The translations under genes and the position numbers were made by a program. From positions 1 to 64,000 of the forward strand of contig JAHJEG010000037.1 of the NCBI GenBank assembly GCA_018825665.1: a stretch of 64,000 bases of DNA, in the 5' to 3' direction. The notes beneath the pieces are model-generated. The model worked only from the letters and a program-made list of their open reading frames with translations. It was not told the DNA's origin and made no database searches. Below, piece by piece: positions 49,831 to 58,240 of this stretch. Origin of the DNA: a bacterium (GTDB lineage Bacteria; Campylobacterota; Campylobacteria; Campylobacterales; Sulfurimonadaceae). How positions within the stretch are numbered: position 1 is the stretch's first letter; every line of letters begins with the position of its first letter.

Positions 49831-50734
49831 ACATATGAGATGGAAAAAACTGGGAAAGATTTTTGACTTCCAAGCTATCAACGATAATCTCTTTACTCAT
49901 GCCTCCAATCCGTTGGCAAAACACCTGGAGGGTGATGTATTTAGAATCTTTTTCAGTTCAAGAGATAAAGAGAACAAATCATCAGTGGGTTTTGTGGATT
50001 TGAATATTTTTACAAAAGATATCATAAATCTCTCTACTCAAGCAATTTTTAAATATGGTGATACCGACAGTTTTTACTCACATGGTGTCAGTATAGGCAA
50101 TCTATATTCAGCCGATGATAAAGAATACATGCTTTTCATGGGTTGGCAGATAAAAGATAATGCGCATTGGAGAGGTGAAATAGGCAGGCTTCGTTTAGAT
50201 GACAATCAACTCTCTTTAGACCCAAACGCTCTCTTTATCGGTTGTGATACAGAGGATAAAGTCAGTTTATCTTACCCTTGGGTGATGCTTGATGAGGGAA
50301 TATATAAGATGTGGTACGGTTCGACGATTAGCTGGACATCTAAAAATAAAGAGATGGTACATGTTATAAAATATGCCACTTCTAAAGATGGTGAAACATG
50401 GAAGAAGCATGGCTTAGCCGTTCCCTATGAAATAGGAGTAGCACAAGCTTTTTCAAGACCTAGCGTTATAAGAGATGCGCGAGCTTACCATATGTGGTAT
50501 TCTTATCGAAGCGGTGAGGGATCGAAGTACAAAATAGGCTATGCCCACAGTGCTGATGGTGTTAACTGGGTCAGAAAAAACAGCTTAGGCTTGGGGGTTA
50601 GTGACTATGGATGGGATTGTGAAATGGTATGCTATCCCTTTGTCTTTGAACATAAGAACAATATGTATATGCTTTACAATGGAAATGCCTATGGCAAAAC
50701 TGGCTTTGGCTTGGCAATATGGGAGCACTCATGA
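49814..50734 (+). CDS. Five-bladed beta-propeller glycosidase-like protein
   Basis: FFSSRDKENKSSVGFVDL; YKMWYGSTISW; AYHMWYSYRSGEGSKYKIGYAHSADGVNW repeats. Confidence 0.8.
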   Translation: MMAQSKHMRWKKLGKIFDFQAINDNLFTHASNPLAKHLEGDVFRIFFSSRDKENKSSVGFVDLNIFTKDIINLSTQAIFKYGDTDSFYSHGVSIGNLYSADDKEYMLFMGWQIKDNAHWRGEIGRLRLDDNQLSLDPNALFIGCDTEDKVSLSYPWVMLDEGIYKMWYGSTISWTSKNKEMVHVIKYATSKDGETWKKHGLAVPYEIGVAQAFSRPSVIRDARAYHMWYSYRSGEGSKYKIGYAHSADGVNWVRKNSLGLGVSDYGWDCEMVCYPFVFEHKNNMYMLYNGNAYGKTGFGLAIWEHS

Positions 50735-51429
50735 AAAAAATCGCCATTTCGCAATCAAACTATATTCCATGGAAGGGATATTTTGACATGATAAACATGG
50801 TGGATGAATTTATTCTCTATGATGATGTGCAATACACAAGAAGAGACTGGAGAAACAGGAATAAGATAAAAACACAACACGGCCTCAAATGGCTTTCTAT
50901 TCCTGTCGAAGCCAAAGGCAAGTACTTTCAAAAAATCAACGAGACTAAGATTTCAGATAAAGAGTGGGGAGCCAGGCACTGGAGCATCCTACAACAAAAC
51001 TACGCTCACACAAAATATTTTACTAGGTACAAAGAGATATTTGAAGAGCTATATCTCAACAGCAATGAAGAGTATTTAAGTAAAATAAATTATAAATTCA
51101 TCATGGCTATCAATAAACTTCTAGGAATCACTACAAAAATAAGAGATTCCGGTGAGTTTAATTTGGCAGACGGACAGACTGAGAGACTTTTAACTATTTG
51201 TAAAGATTCTAATGCCGATATATACCTGAGCGGTCCTGCGGCTAAAGAGTATTTTGATGAAGATTTAGCGCAAAAAGAGGGCATTAAGGTGGAGTGGATG
51301 GATTACAGCGGCTATAGAGAGTATCATCAGTGTTTTGAGCCGTTTGAGCATGCCGTGAGTATACTTGACCTGCTTTTTAATGAAGGGCACAATGCGCATA
51401 AATTTATGAAAAGTTTTACAAAACAATGA
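50719..51429 (+). CDS. WbqC family protein
   Basis: KKIAISQSNYIPWKGYFDMINMVDEFILYDDVQYTRRDWRNRNKIK. Confidence 0.92.
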   Translation: MGALMKKIAISQSNYIPWKGYFDMINMVDEFILYDDVQYTRRDWRNRNKIKTQHGLKWLSIPVEAKGKYFQKINETKISDKEWGARHWSILQQNYAHTKYFTRYKEIFEELYLNSNEEYLSKINYKFIMAINKLLGITTKIRDSGEFNLADGQTERLLTICKDSNADIYLSGPAAKEYFDEDLAQKEGIKVEWMDYSGYREYHQCFEPFEHAVSILDLLFNEGHNAHKFMKSFTKQ

Positions 51430-52577
51430 ATATATCATTCAACAAGCCACCCTACACCGGCAACGAAGAACAGTATGTTCTAAAGTCTATGCGAAGTGAT
51501 AAAATCTCCGGAAACGGAGAGTACACACAAAAAGTCGAGAAGTGGTTTGAAAAAGAACTATTGTGCAAAAAAGCACTTTTAAGCACCTCCTGCACGCATG
51601 CTTTGGAGATGGCGGCTATACTGCTCGATATAAAAGATGGCGACGAAGTTATCATGCCAAGCTATACTTTTGTAAGCAGTGCAAATGCTTTTGTCCTAAG
51701 AGGTGCAAAAATCGTTTTTGTTGATATCCGTCCTGATACGATGAACATAGATGAGACAAAAATAGAAGCGGCTATAACACACAAGACAAAAGTTATAGTA
51801 CCCGTGCATTACGCCGGTATTGCCTGCGAGATGGACACTATCATGAATATAGCAGACAGACACAAACTGTTTGTTGTAGAGGATGCCGCTCAGGGGATGA
51901 TGTCGACGTACAAGGGAAAAGCACTTGGAACTATAGGGCACATGGGGGCCTACAGTTTTCATGAGACTAAGAATTATACCAGTGCCGGTGAGGGTGGACT
52001 TCTTATCATTAATGATGACACATTCACAGAAAAAGCCGAAATCATCAGAGAAAAAGGAACAAACAGAGCCCTCTTTTTTCAGGGAAAAGTAGATAAATAC
52101 AGCTGGGTAAATATAGGAAGCAGTTATCTTTTAAGCGATGTAAGTGCCGCTTACCTATGGGGACAGCTTGAAAATACAGATACTATCAACAGTAATAGGC
52201 TTGCCAGCTGGAACCTGTATCACAACGGCCTCAAAGAGCTGGAAGAAAAAGGTTTTTTTGAACTGCCAAAAGTACCCGCAAAAACAGTTCACAACGGGCA
52301 TATTTTTTATCTCAAAGTTAAAGACCTAGGGACGAGAACTGAGATCTTAGACTATCTGAAAGTTCAAGGCATCAATGCAATATTTCACTATGTCCCGCTT
52401 CATTCTTCAGAAGCCGGAAGAAAATTTGCCAGATTTAACGGAGATGACATCTATACTACCAAAGAGAGCAACAGATTGCTTAGACTTCCTATGTACTACG
52501 CTCTTTTAAAATCTGAAATAGATTTTGTAGTCAAAGCGATACATGATTTTTACACATATAAAGAAGTTTCAAAATGA
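51426..52577 (+). CDS. DegT/DnrJ/EryC1 aminotransferase (RffA/WecE-like)
   Basis: NKPPYTGNEEQYVLKSM...SYTFVSSANAFVLRGAKIVFVDIRPDTMNID; SFHETKNYTSAGEGG. Confidence 0.9.
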   Translation: MNISFNKPPYTGNEEQYVLKSMRSDKISGNGEYTQKVEKWFEKELLCKKALLSTSCTHALEMAAILLDIKDGDEVIMPSYTFVSSANAFVLRGAKIVFVDIRPDTMNIDETKIEAAITHKTKVIVPVHYAGIACEMDTIMNIADRHKLFVVEDAAQGMMSTYKGKALGTIGHMGAYSFHETKNYTSAGEGGLLIINDDTFTEKAEIIREKGTNRALFFQGKVDKYSWVNIGSSYLLSDVSAAYLWGQLENTDTINSNRLASWNLYHNGLKELEEKGFFELPKVPAKTVHNGHIFYLKVKDLGTRTEILDYLKVQGINAIFHYVPLHSSEAGRKFARFNGDDIYTTKESNRLLRLPMYYALLKSEIDFVVKAIHDFYTYKEVSK

Positions 52578-53278
52578 ACCATACAGATAAAGCAGTAGCT
52601 ATCATACCCGCAAGAGGCGGCAGCAAGAGGATACCCAGAAAAAACATCAAAGATTTTTTTGGAAAACCACTTATTGCCTATTCGATACAAACCGCACTTG
52701 ATTCACAGCTTTTTGATAAAGTCATCGTATCAACCGATGATGAAGAGATTGCAGACATTGCAAAAAAGTATGGAGCAGAGGTTCCGTTTTTGCGGCCTTC
52801 AGAGTTAAGTGATGACTACAGCGGTACAACCGACGTCACAAAACATGCTTTAAAATGGCTGCAGGAACATGGAGAGAATTATGATTACGTTTGCACCATC
52901 TATGCCACTGCTCCGCTGCTGGATAAAAAATATTTAAAAGAGAGCTTGGAAAAACTGAAAAATTCCACCGCCGTCAACGCTTTTTCTGCCACGACAATGC
53001 CATTTCCCATTCAAAGAACATTTAAAATAAACAAAGACGGCAGATGCCAGATGTTTACTCCCGAGCATTACTCTGCAAGAAGCCAGGATCTGGAGGAAGC
53101 CTATCAGGATGCCGGACAGTTTTATTTCACAAAAACAGGAAAAAAATCTGATGAGATTATGTTTGGTAAAGAAAGCATACCGGTTATTTTGCCAAGATAT
53201 TTAGTACAGGACATTGACACTTTAGAAGATTGGAAAAGAGCTGAATATATGTACCAGGCGATAAAAGCTTCACAATGA
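52574..53278 (+). CDS. pseF: Pseudaminic acid cytidylyltransferase
   Basis: AIIPARGGSKRIPRKNIKDFFGKPLIAYSI; operon context with pseG/H/I. Confidence 0.94.
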   Translation: MNHTDKAVAIIPARGGSKRIPRKNIKDFFGKPLIAYSIQTALDSQLFDKVIVSTDDEEIADIAKKYGAEVPFLRPSELSDDYSGTTDVTKHALKWLQEHGENYDYVCTIYATAPLLDKKYLKESLEKLKNSTAVNAFSATTMPFPIQRTFKINKDGRCQMFTPEHYSARSQDLEEAYQDAGQFYFTKTGKKSDEIMFGKESIPVILPRYLVQDIDTLEDWKRAEYMYQAIKASQ

Positions 53279-54198
53279 AAACGATCCTTTTTCGGGCCGA
53301 CTCCTCCTCAGACATTGGAACCGGACATATCATGCGCGATTTGGTTTTGGCATCACAGTTCAAAAAAAAGTTTCCACATGCCGAGATTTTCTTTGCTGCA
53401 CAAGACTTAGACGGCAATATCAACCACAAAATAGTGGATGCGGGATATGAACTTAAAAGAGTAACTTCCAATGCAAAAGAGGAACTTTTAGAGCTTATAA
53501 GAACACGGCATGTGGAAATGCTGGTGATAGACCATTACGGCATCGATTATAACTACGAAAGCTTCCTGAAAAACAATTCAAACATAAAGATTTTCTCTTT
53601 GGATGACACCTATGAAAAACACGATTGCGACATACTTCTCAACCACAACATAAGTGCGGATAAAAAAAGATACAAAGGTTTGGTACCGGAGGGATGTGAA
53701 CTCAGATGCGGAGCAAAATACACGCTTCTAAGAGATGAGTTTAACAAAGAGAAAAAGAAAAAGAAAAAAGCAAATAAAGAAAAAACAATATTCTTAGCCA
53801 TGGGTGGAGCTGACCACAGCAATATAAACATAGAGATATTAAAAGTTTTAAAAGCGTTTAAAAATATAAAAGTCAAGCTTGTAACAACGAGTGCGAACAA
53901 AAATATCAAAGCCCTCAAAGGATACGCACAGAATAAAAAATGGATTACATTGCATATAAACTCAAACTCTATCGCCAAACTTATGAGAAAAAGCGACGTA
54001 GCGCTTATTACACCCAGTGTTACGCTCAACGAAGTCTACTATATGGGTCTTCCCTTTATCGCTATTAAGACAGCCTCAAACCAGAATGAGATATATGAGT
54101 ATTTAAAAAAGAAGAAGTTTTTAACTTTAAGCAGGTTCGACAGACACAAGCTAAAATCAAAACTCAAAACTCTCTTAAAGAAGATACAAAATGCTTGA
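53275..54198 (+). CDS. pseG: UDP-2,4-diacetamido-2,4,6-trideoxy-beta-L-altropyranose hydrolase
   Basis: FRADSSSDIGTGHIMRDLVLASQFK; position after pseF. Confidence 0.93.
   Translation: MKTILFRADSSSDIGTGHIMRDLVLASQFKKKFPHAEIFFAAQDLDGNINHKIVDAGYELKRVTSNAKEELLELIRTRHVEMLVIDHYGIDYNYESFLKNNSNIKIFSLDDTYEKHDCDILLNHNISADKKRYKGLVPEGCELRCGAKYTLLRDEFNKEKKKKKKANKEKTIFLAMGGADHSNINIEILKVLKAFKNIKVKLVTTSANKNIKALKGYAQNKKWITLHINSNSIAKLMRKSDVALITPSVTLNEVYYMGLPFIAIKTASNQNEIYEYLKKKKFLTLSRFDRHKLKSKLKTLLKKIQNA
53372..53382 (-). repeat. GGCATGTGGAA motif copy 17
   Basis: Exact; pseG (PHA). Confidence 0.9.
53507..53517 (+). repeat. GGCATGTGGAA motif copy 18
   Basis: Exact; pseG (HVE). Confidence 0.9.
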
Positions 54199-54679
54199 GA
54201 CTGTAAGCCTTATAAATTTTATAGATTTGACGCAAAAAGAAAAAGAGATGGTTCTTTCATGGCGAAATCACAGTGAGATAAAAAAATGGATGCATACCTC
54301 ACATGATATTTCACTTGAGTCGCATTTAAACTTTATTGATACTCTGAAAAACTCTCAACAAAAGCTCTATCTCTTGGTAAAACAAGGCAGCGAGCCTATA
54401 GGCATAATCGATTTTACCGATATTACCGATACGAGTGCAGAGATTGGGATCTATAAAAATCCATATGCCAAAAAGAAAGGGCATCTGCTTTTACATACTC
54501 TCATCACATATGCTTTTGAGACTCTTGATTTAGATAAAATTCATGCGGAAGTCTACAAAACAAACACAAGAGCATTAAATTTGTATGAGAAATACAACTT
54601 TAAAAAAACAAAAACAAAGAAAATAGATAACAAAGAAGTTCTTTGTTTGGAGCTGAAAAATGAAAATAGATACTTTTGA
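54191..54679 (+). CDS. pseH: GNAT N-acetyltransferase PseH
   Basis: VLSWRNHSEIKKWMHTSHDISLESHLNFI; operon context. Confidence 0.93.
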   Translation: MLETVSLINFIDLTQKEKEMVLSWRNHSEIKKWMHTSHDISLESHLNFIDTLKNSQQKLYLLVKQGSEPIGIIDFTDITDTSAEIGIYKNPYAKKKGHLLLHTLITYAFETLDLDKIHAEVYKTNTRALNLYEKYNFKKTKTKKIDNKEVLCLELKNENRYF

Positions 54680-55706
54680 TTTGACTAAAGACGGCACTTT
54701 CATAATAGCTGAAGTGTCCGCCAATCATAACGGTGATTATGCAATAGCAAAAGAGATGATAAAAGCGGCATATGATGCGGGAGCCGATGCTGTTAAACTT
54801 CAAACTTATACAGCTGACACCATGACACTCGATGTGAAAAATGAATACTTTATGATAGACCAAGGGACTATCTGGGATGGCAAAAATCTGTATGATCTGT
54901 ATAAAGAAGCATACACCCCTTGGGAGTGGCAGCCTAAACTAAAAGAGTATGCGGATGAACTTGGCATCATACTTTTTTCATCCCCGTTTGACAAAACATC
55001 TGTAGATTTTTTGGAAGATATGAATGTCGCAGCATACAAAATCGCCTCTTTTGAGATTACAGACATTCCGCTCATCCGCTATGTCGCTTCAAAACAAAAG
55101 CCTGTGATTATCTCAACCGGGATTGCCTCACTTGAAGATATTGAAGAGGCTGTCAAAACTTGCAAAGAATCAGGCAATGATGAGATTATTTTGCTCCAAT
55201 GCACCTCTGCATACCCTGCCCCGCTTGAGGATGCGAATCTTTTAACCATACAGGATTTAGCAGAGAGATTTGGTGTGATTGCAGGGTTCTCTGACCACAC
55301 TTTAGGTATTACGGCACCCGTAACTGCCGTAGCTTTGGGTGCGAAAGTTATAGAAAAACATTTTATACTCGACCGTGCCATGGGCGGAGTTGACAGTGAG
55401 TTTTCACTTAATATTGATGAGTTTAAAGAGATGGTCAAAGCCGTCAGGGAAACCGAAAAACTTATGGGCAAAGCAACTTACGAGATGACACCAAAAAAGC
55501 TAAAATCCCGTGAATTTTCAAGAAGTATCTTTATTTCACAAGATATCAAAAAAGGGGAACCTTTTACAGAAAAAAATCTAAAGATTGTACGTCCAAATTA
55601 CGGTCTTGCACCAAAATATATAGATAAAGTTTTAGGTAAAATAGCCGATAAAGATTACACAAAAGGTACTCCGCTGACAAGTTTACCAAAAGAGGATAAG
55701 AGATGA
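54660..55706 (+). CDS. pseI: Pseudaminic acid synthase
   Basis: FIIAEVSANHNGDYAIAKEMIKAAYDAGADAVKLQTYTADTMT; NeuB family plus SAF domain. Confidence 0.96.
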   Translation: MKIDTFDLTKDGTFIIAEVSANHNGDYAIAKEMIKAAYDAGADAVKLQTYTADTMTLDVKNEYFMIDQGTIWDGKNLYDLYKEAYTPWEWQPKLKEYADELGIILFSSPFDKTSVDFLEDMNVAAYKIASFEITDIPLIRYVASKQKPVIISTGIASLEDIEEAVKTCKESGNDEIILLQCTSAYPAPLEDANLLTIQDLAERFGVIAGFSDHTLGITAPVTAVALGAKVIEKHFILDRAMGGVDSEFSLNIDEFKEMVKAVRETEKLMGKATYEMTPKKLKSREFSRSIFISQDIKKGEPFTEKNLKIVRPNYGLAPKYIDKVLGKIADKDYTKGTPLTSLPKEDKR

Positions 55707-56839
55707 GATACTGCACGAAATGTGTTATGCCGGACACAAAACCGGAACTGACTTTTGATGAGAAGGGCGTATGCAATGCCTGTCGTGCTCATGAAAGAAA
55801 AGTTGGTACTATTGACTGGAAGCAGAGAGAAAAAGAGTTTTTAGAGATTGTTAAAACTAACAAAAAGAATGACGGTTATGATGTTTTAATCCCTGTTAGC
55901 GGAGGGAAAGACTCGACGTACCAAACAATCAAAGCACTTGAGCTTGGATTGAAACCGCTTTGTGTATGTTTTGAGCCCACTATCGCCACAGAGCTTGGAA
56001 AAAGAAATCTTGATAACCTGCAAAATCTTGGCGTGGATTTGATTCTTGTTAAAAAAGACCCCAAAGTATATAAAAGTATGGTTATTGAAGGCTTTAAAAC
56101 ACTCGGCGACAATGAATGGCCTGACCATGTGGGAATATTTACGGTTCCTGCCCACTTTGCCGTCAAATTTAATATTCCTCTGCTTTTATGGGGAGAAAAT
56201 TCTCAGTTTGAGTACGGCGGACCTGCAACTTCACAAGACAACAAACATCTCAACAGAAGATGGCTTGAAGAATTTGGCGGACTTCTTGGCTACAGAGTTG
56301 AAGATATGATAGGAATTGATGGAATAACCAAAAAAGATCTCTATCTCTACAATTATCCCTCAGACGAGGAGATACAGAGAGTCGGAGTTACAGGCGTATT
56401 TCTAGGCTACTACTTTCCCTGGGATACAAGAAGACAAACAGATGTATCTGTAGCGCACGGCTTTGAGACTGCATCACGACATATAGAGACCACCTATACA
56501 AACTTTGAGAACCTTGACTGTCACTCTATGACGATACATGATTATCTGAAATATGTGAAGTACGGTTTTGGCCGCGCGACAGATCATGCATGTTTAGATA
56601 TCAGAAACGGCGATATAAACAGAGAAGAAGGGGTAAGGCTGGCAACTCGCTATGACGGACGCTATCCTTATGAAGCCGTGACTGAGTTTTGCAATTACAC
56701 AGGTATGAGCAAAGAGGAATTTGATGAGACCGTAGATACTTTCACCAACAAAAAGATTTTCCTCCAAGATGAAAACGGTGAATTTTTAAGAGATATAGAC
56801 GGCTCTTTGGTAAGAAACAGCGAGTATGTTTTAAGATAA
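55703..56839 (+). CDS. N-acetyl sugar amidotransferase (PseA/WbpG family)
   Basis: YCTKCVMPDTKPELTFDEKGVCNACRAHERK; PVSGGKDSTYQTIKALELGLKPLCVCFEP. Confidence 0.93.
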   Translation: MRYCTKCVMPDTKPELTFDEKGVCNACRAHERKVGTIDWKQREKEFLEIVKTNKKNDGYDVLIPVSGGKDSTYQTIKALELGLKPLCVCFEPTIATELGKRNLDNLQNLGVDLILVKKDPKVYKSMVIEGFKTLGDNEWPDHVGIFTVPAHFAVKFNIPLLLWGENSQFEYGGPATSQDNKHLNRRWLEEFGGLLGYRVEDMIGIDGITKKDLYLYNYPSDEEIQRVGVTGVFLGYYFPWDTRRQTDVSVAHGFETASRHIETTYTNFENLDCHSMTIHDYLKYVKYGFGRATDHACLDIRNGDINREEGVRLATRYDGRYPYEAVTEFCNYTGMSKEEFDETVDTFTNKKIFLQDENGEFLRDIDGSLVRNSEYVLR

Positions 56840-57447
56840 TGGTCAGCATCATAGACTACGGGATGGGAAACTCCGCCTCTGTAAAAAAAGCATTTGATTT
56901 TTTAAATATACCGTGCCGGATAACAAACAAAGCTCAAGACATAAAAACTGCAGACAAGCTTCTTATCCCGGGTGTCGGCTCTTACGGCGATGCGATTCAG
57001 GCTCTTCACGCTCTGGAACTTTTTGAGCTTCTAAAAGAGGAAGTCTTAGTCAACAAAAAACCTATTTTGGGAATATGCCTCGGGATGCAGCTTATGGGAT
57101 GCTCAAGTGCAGAAAGCGAAGGGGTCAGTGGATTCGGGTTTATCGATTCCACATGCCAAAGATTTGACATTGACCTGAAAGTTCCACATGTCGGCTGGAA
57201 CAACGCAAAAATTGTGAATAAGGATTCCCGGCTCTTTAAAAACATACCCGATAACAGTGACTTCTATTTTGTCCACTCTTACCATTTTGGCATCAACACC
57301 AAAGAGAAGAGCACAACTGTAAAATACGGTTATGATTTTGCAAGCTCTTTTGAGAAAGATAATATTTTCGGCGTACAGTTTCACCCTGAAAAAAGCCAAA
57401 AATATGGTCTTGAACTTCTCAAAAATTTCGGTGAACTTCAATGCTAA
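56839..57447 (+). CDS. HisH-type glutamine amidotransferase subunit, accessory to the sugar amidotransferase
   Basis: IDYGMGNSASVKKAFDFL; GICLGMQLMG; GVQFHPEKSQKYGLELLKNF. Confidence 0.93.
   Translation: MVSIIDYGMGNSASVKKAFDFLNIPCRITNKAQDIKTADKLLIPGVGSYGDAIQALHALELFELLKEEVLVNKKPILGICLGMQLMGCSSAESEGVSGFGFIDSTCQRFDIDLKVPHVGWNNAKIVNKDSRLFKNIPDNSDFYFVHSYHFGINTKEKSTTVKYGYDFASSFEKDNIFGVQFHPEKSQKYGLELLKNFGELQC
57147..57157 (-). repeat. GGCATGTGGAA motif copy 19
   Basis: Exact; hisH-like (STC). Confidence 0.9.
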
Positions 57448-58193
57448 AACACAGAATCATACCCTGCGTACTTTTAAAAGACTGGCAGCTTACCAAAAGT
57501 GTCAAGTTTAAAGAATTTCGTACGATCGGGCATCCTAAAGTTACCTCTAAAATATATAACAGAAGAAATGTTGATGAGCTTATCGTCTTGGACATCGATG
57601 CAAGCGGTTCAGACAACAGCATAAACTATAAAACTCTCAGCGACATCGCAAAAGAGTGCTTTATGCCGCTCACACTTGGCGGAGGGATAAAATCACTCCA
57701 AGACATAAACTCCCTTTTGGCTATAGGCGCGGACAAGGTCTCCATCAATACAATAGCGATTAAAAATCCGGATTTTATAAGAGAAGCAAGCAAAAAATTT
57801 GGTTCACAATGCATAGTTGTAAGCATAGATGTCATCGAAGATTCCGGCATGTGGAAAGTTTATAACAAAAACCTTGGCATCTTGGAAGAACCGGAGCTTT
57901 TGGAATGGGCAAAGAGGTGTGAAGAACTGGGTGCAGGCGAGATTCTTCTTACCAGTGTCGACAGAGACGGATGTGAAAGCGGTTATGACACAAAACTCAT
58001 ATCTCTTCTTGCCAAAGAGCTGACTATCCCTATTATCGCCAATGGCGGAGCATCTACGCCCGAAGATGCCGTACAAGCTGTAAAAAGCGGCGCAGATGCG
58101 GTAGCAGCCGCCAGTATTTTCCATTTTACACAATATACTCCCAACAATATCAAAGAAGCTTTGCAAGAGGCAGGCTTTGCTGTCAGGTTATAA
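57441..58193 (+). CDS. HisF-type cyclase paralogue
   Basis: RIIPCVLLKDWQLTKSVKFKEFRTIGHP; PIIANGGASTPEDAVQAVKSGADAVAAASIFHF. Confidence 0.92.
   Translation: MLKHRIIPCVLLKDWQLTKSVKFKEFRTIGHPKVTSKIYNRRNVDELIVLDIDASGSDNSINYKTLSDIAKECFMPLTLGGGIKSLQDINSLLAIGADKVSINTIAIKNPDFIREASKKFGSQCIVVSIDVIEDSGMWKVYNKNLGILEEPELLEWAKRCEELGAGEILLTSVDRDGCESGYDTKLISLLAKELTIPIIANGGASTPEDAVQAVKSGADAVAAASIFHFTQYTPNNIKEALQEAGFAVRL
57846..57856 (+). repeat. GGCATGTGGAA motif copy 20
   Basis: Exact; hisF-like (GMW). Confidence 0.9.
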
Positions 58194-58240
58194 GGAATAT
58201 TTATTGCTTTGCTCTCATAAAAATTAAACAAGAGTATTGA

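Noticed and set aside
56839-58193. hisH-hisF as a histidine biosynthesis operon
   Set aside because: No other his genes nearby and direct coupling to a sugar amidotransferase in a glycan locus.
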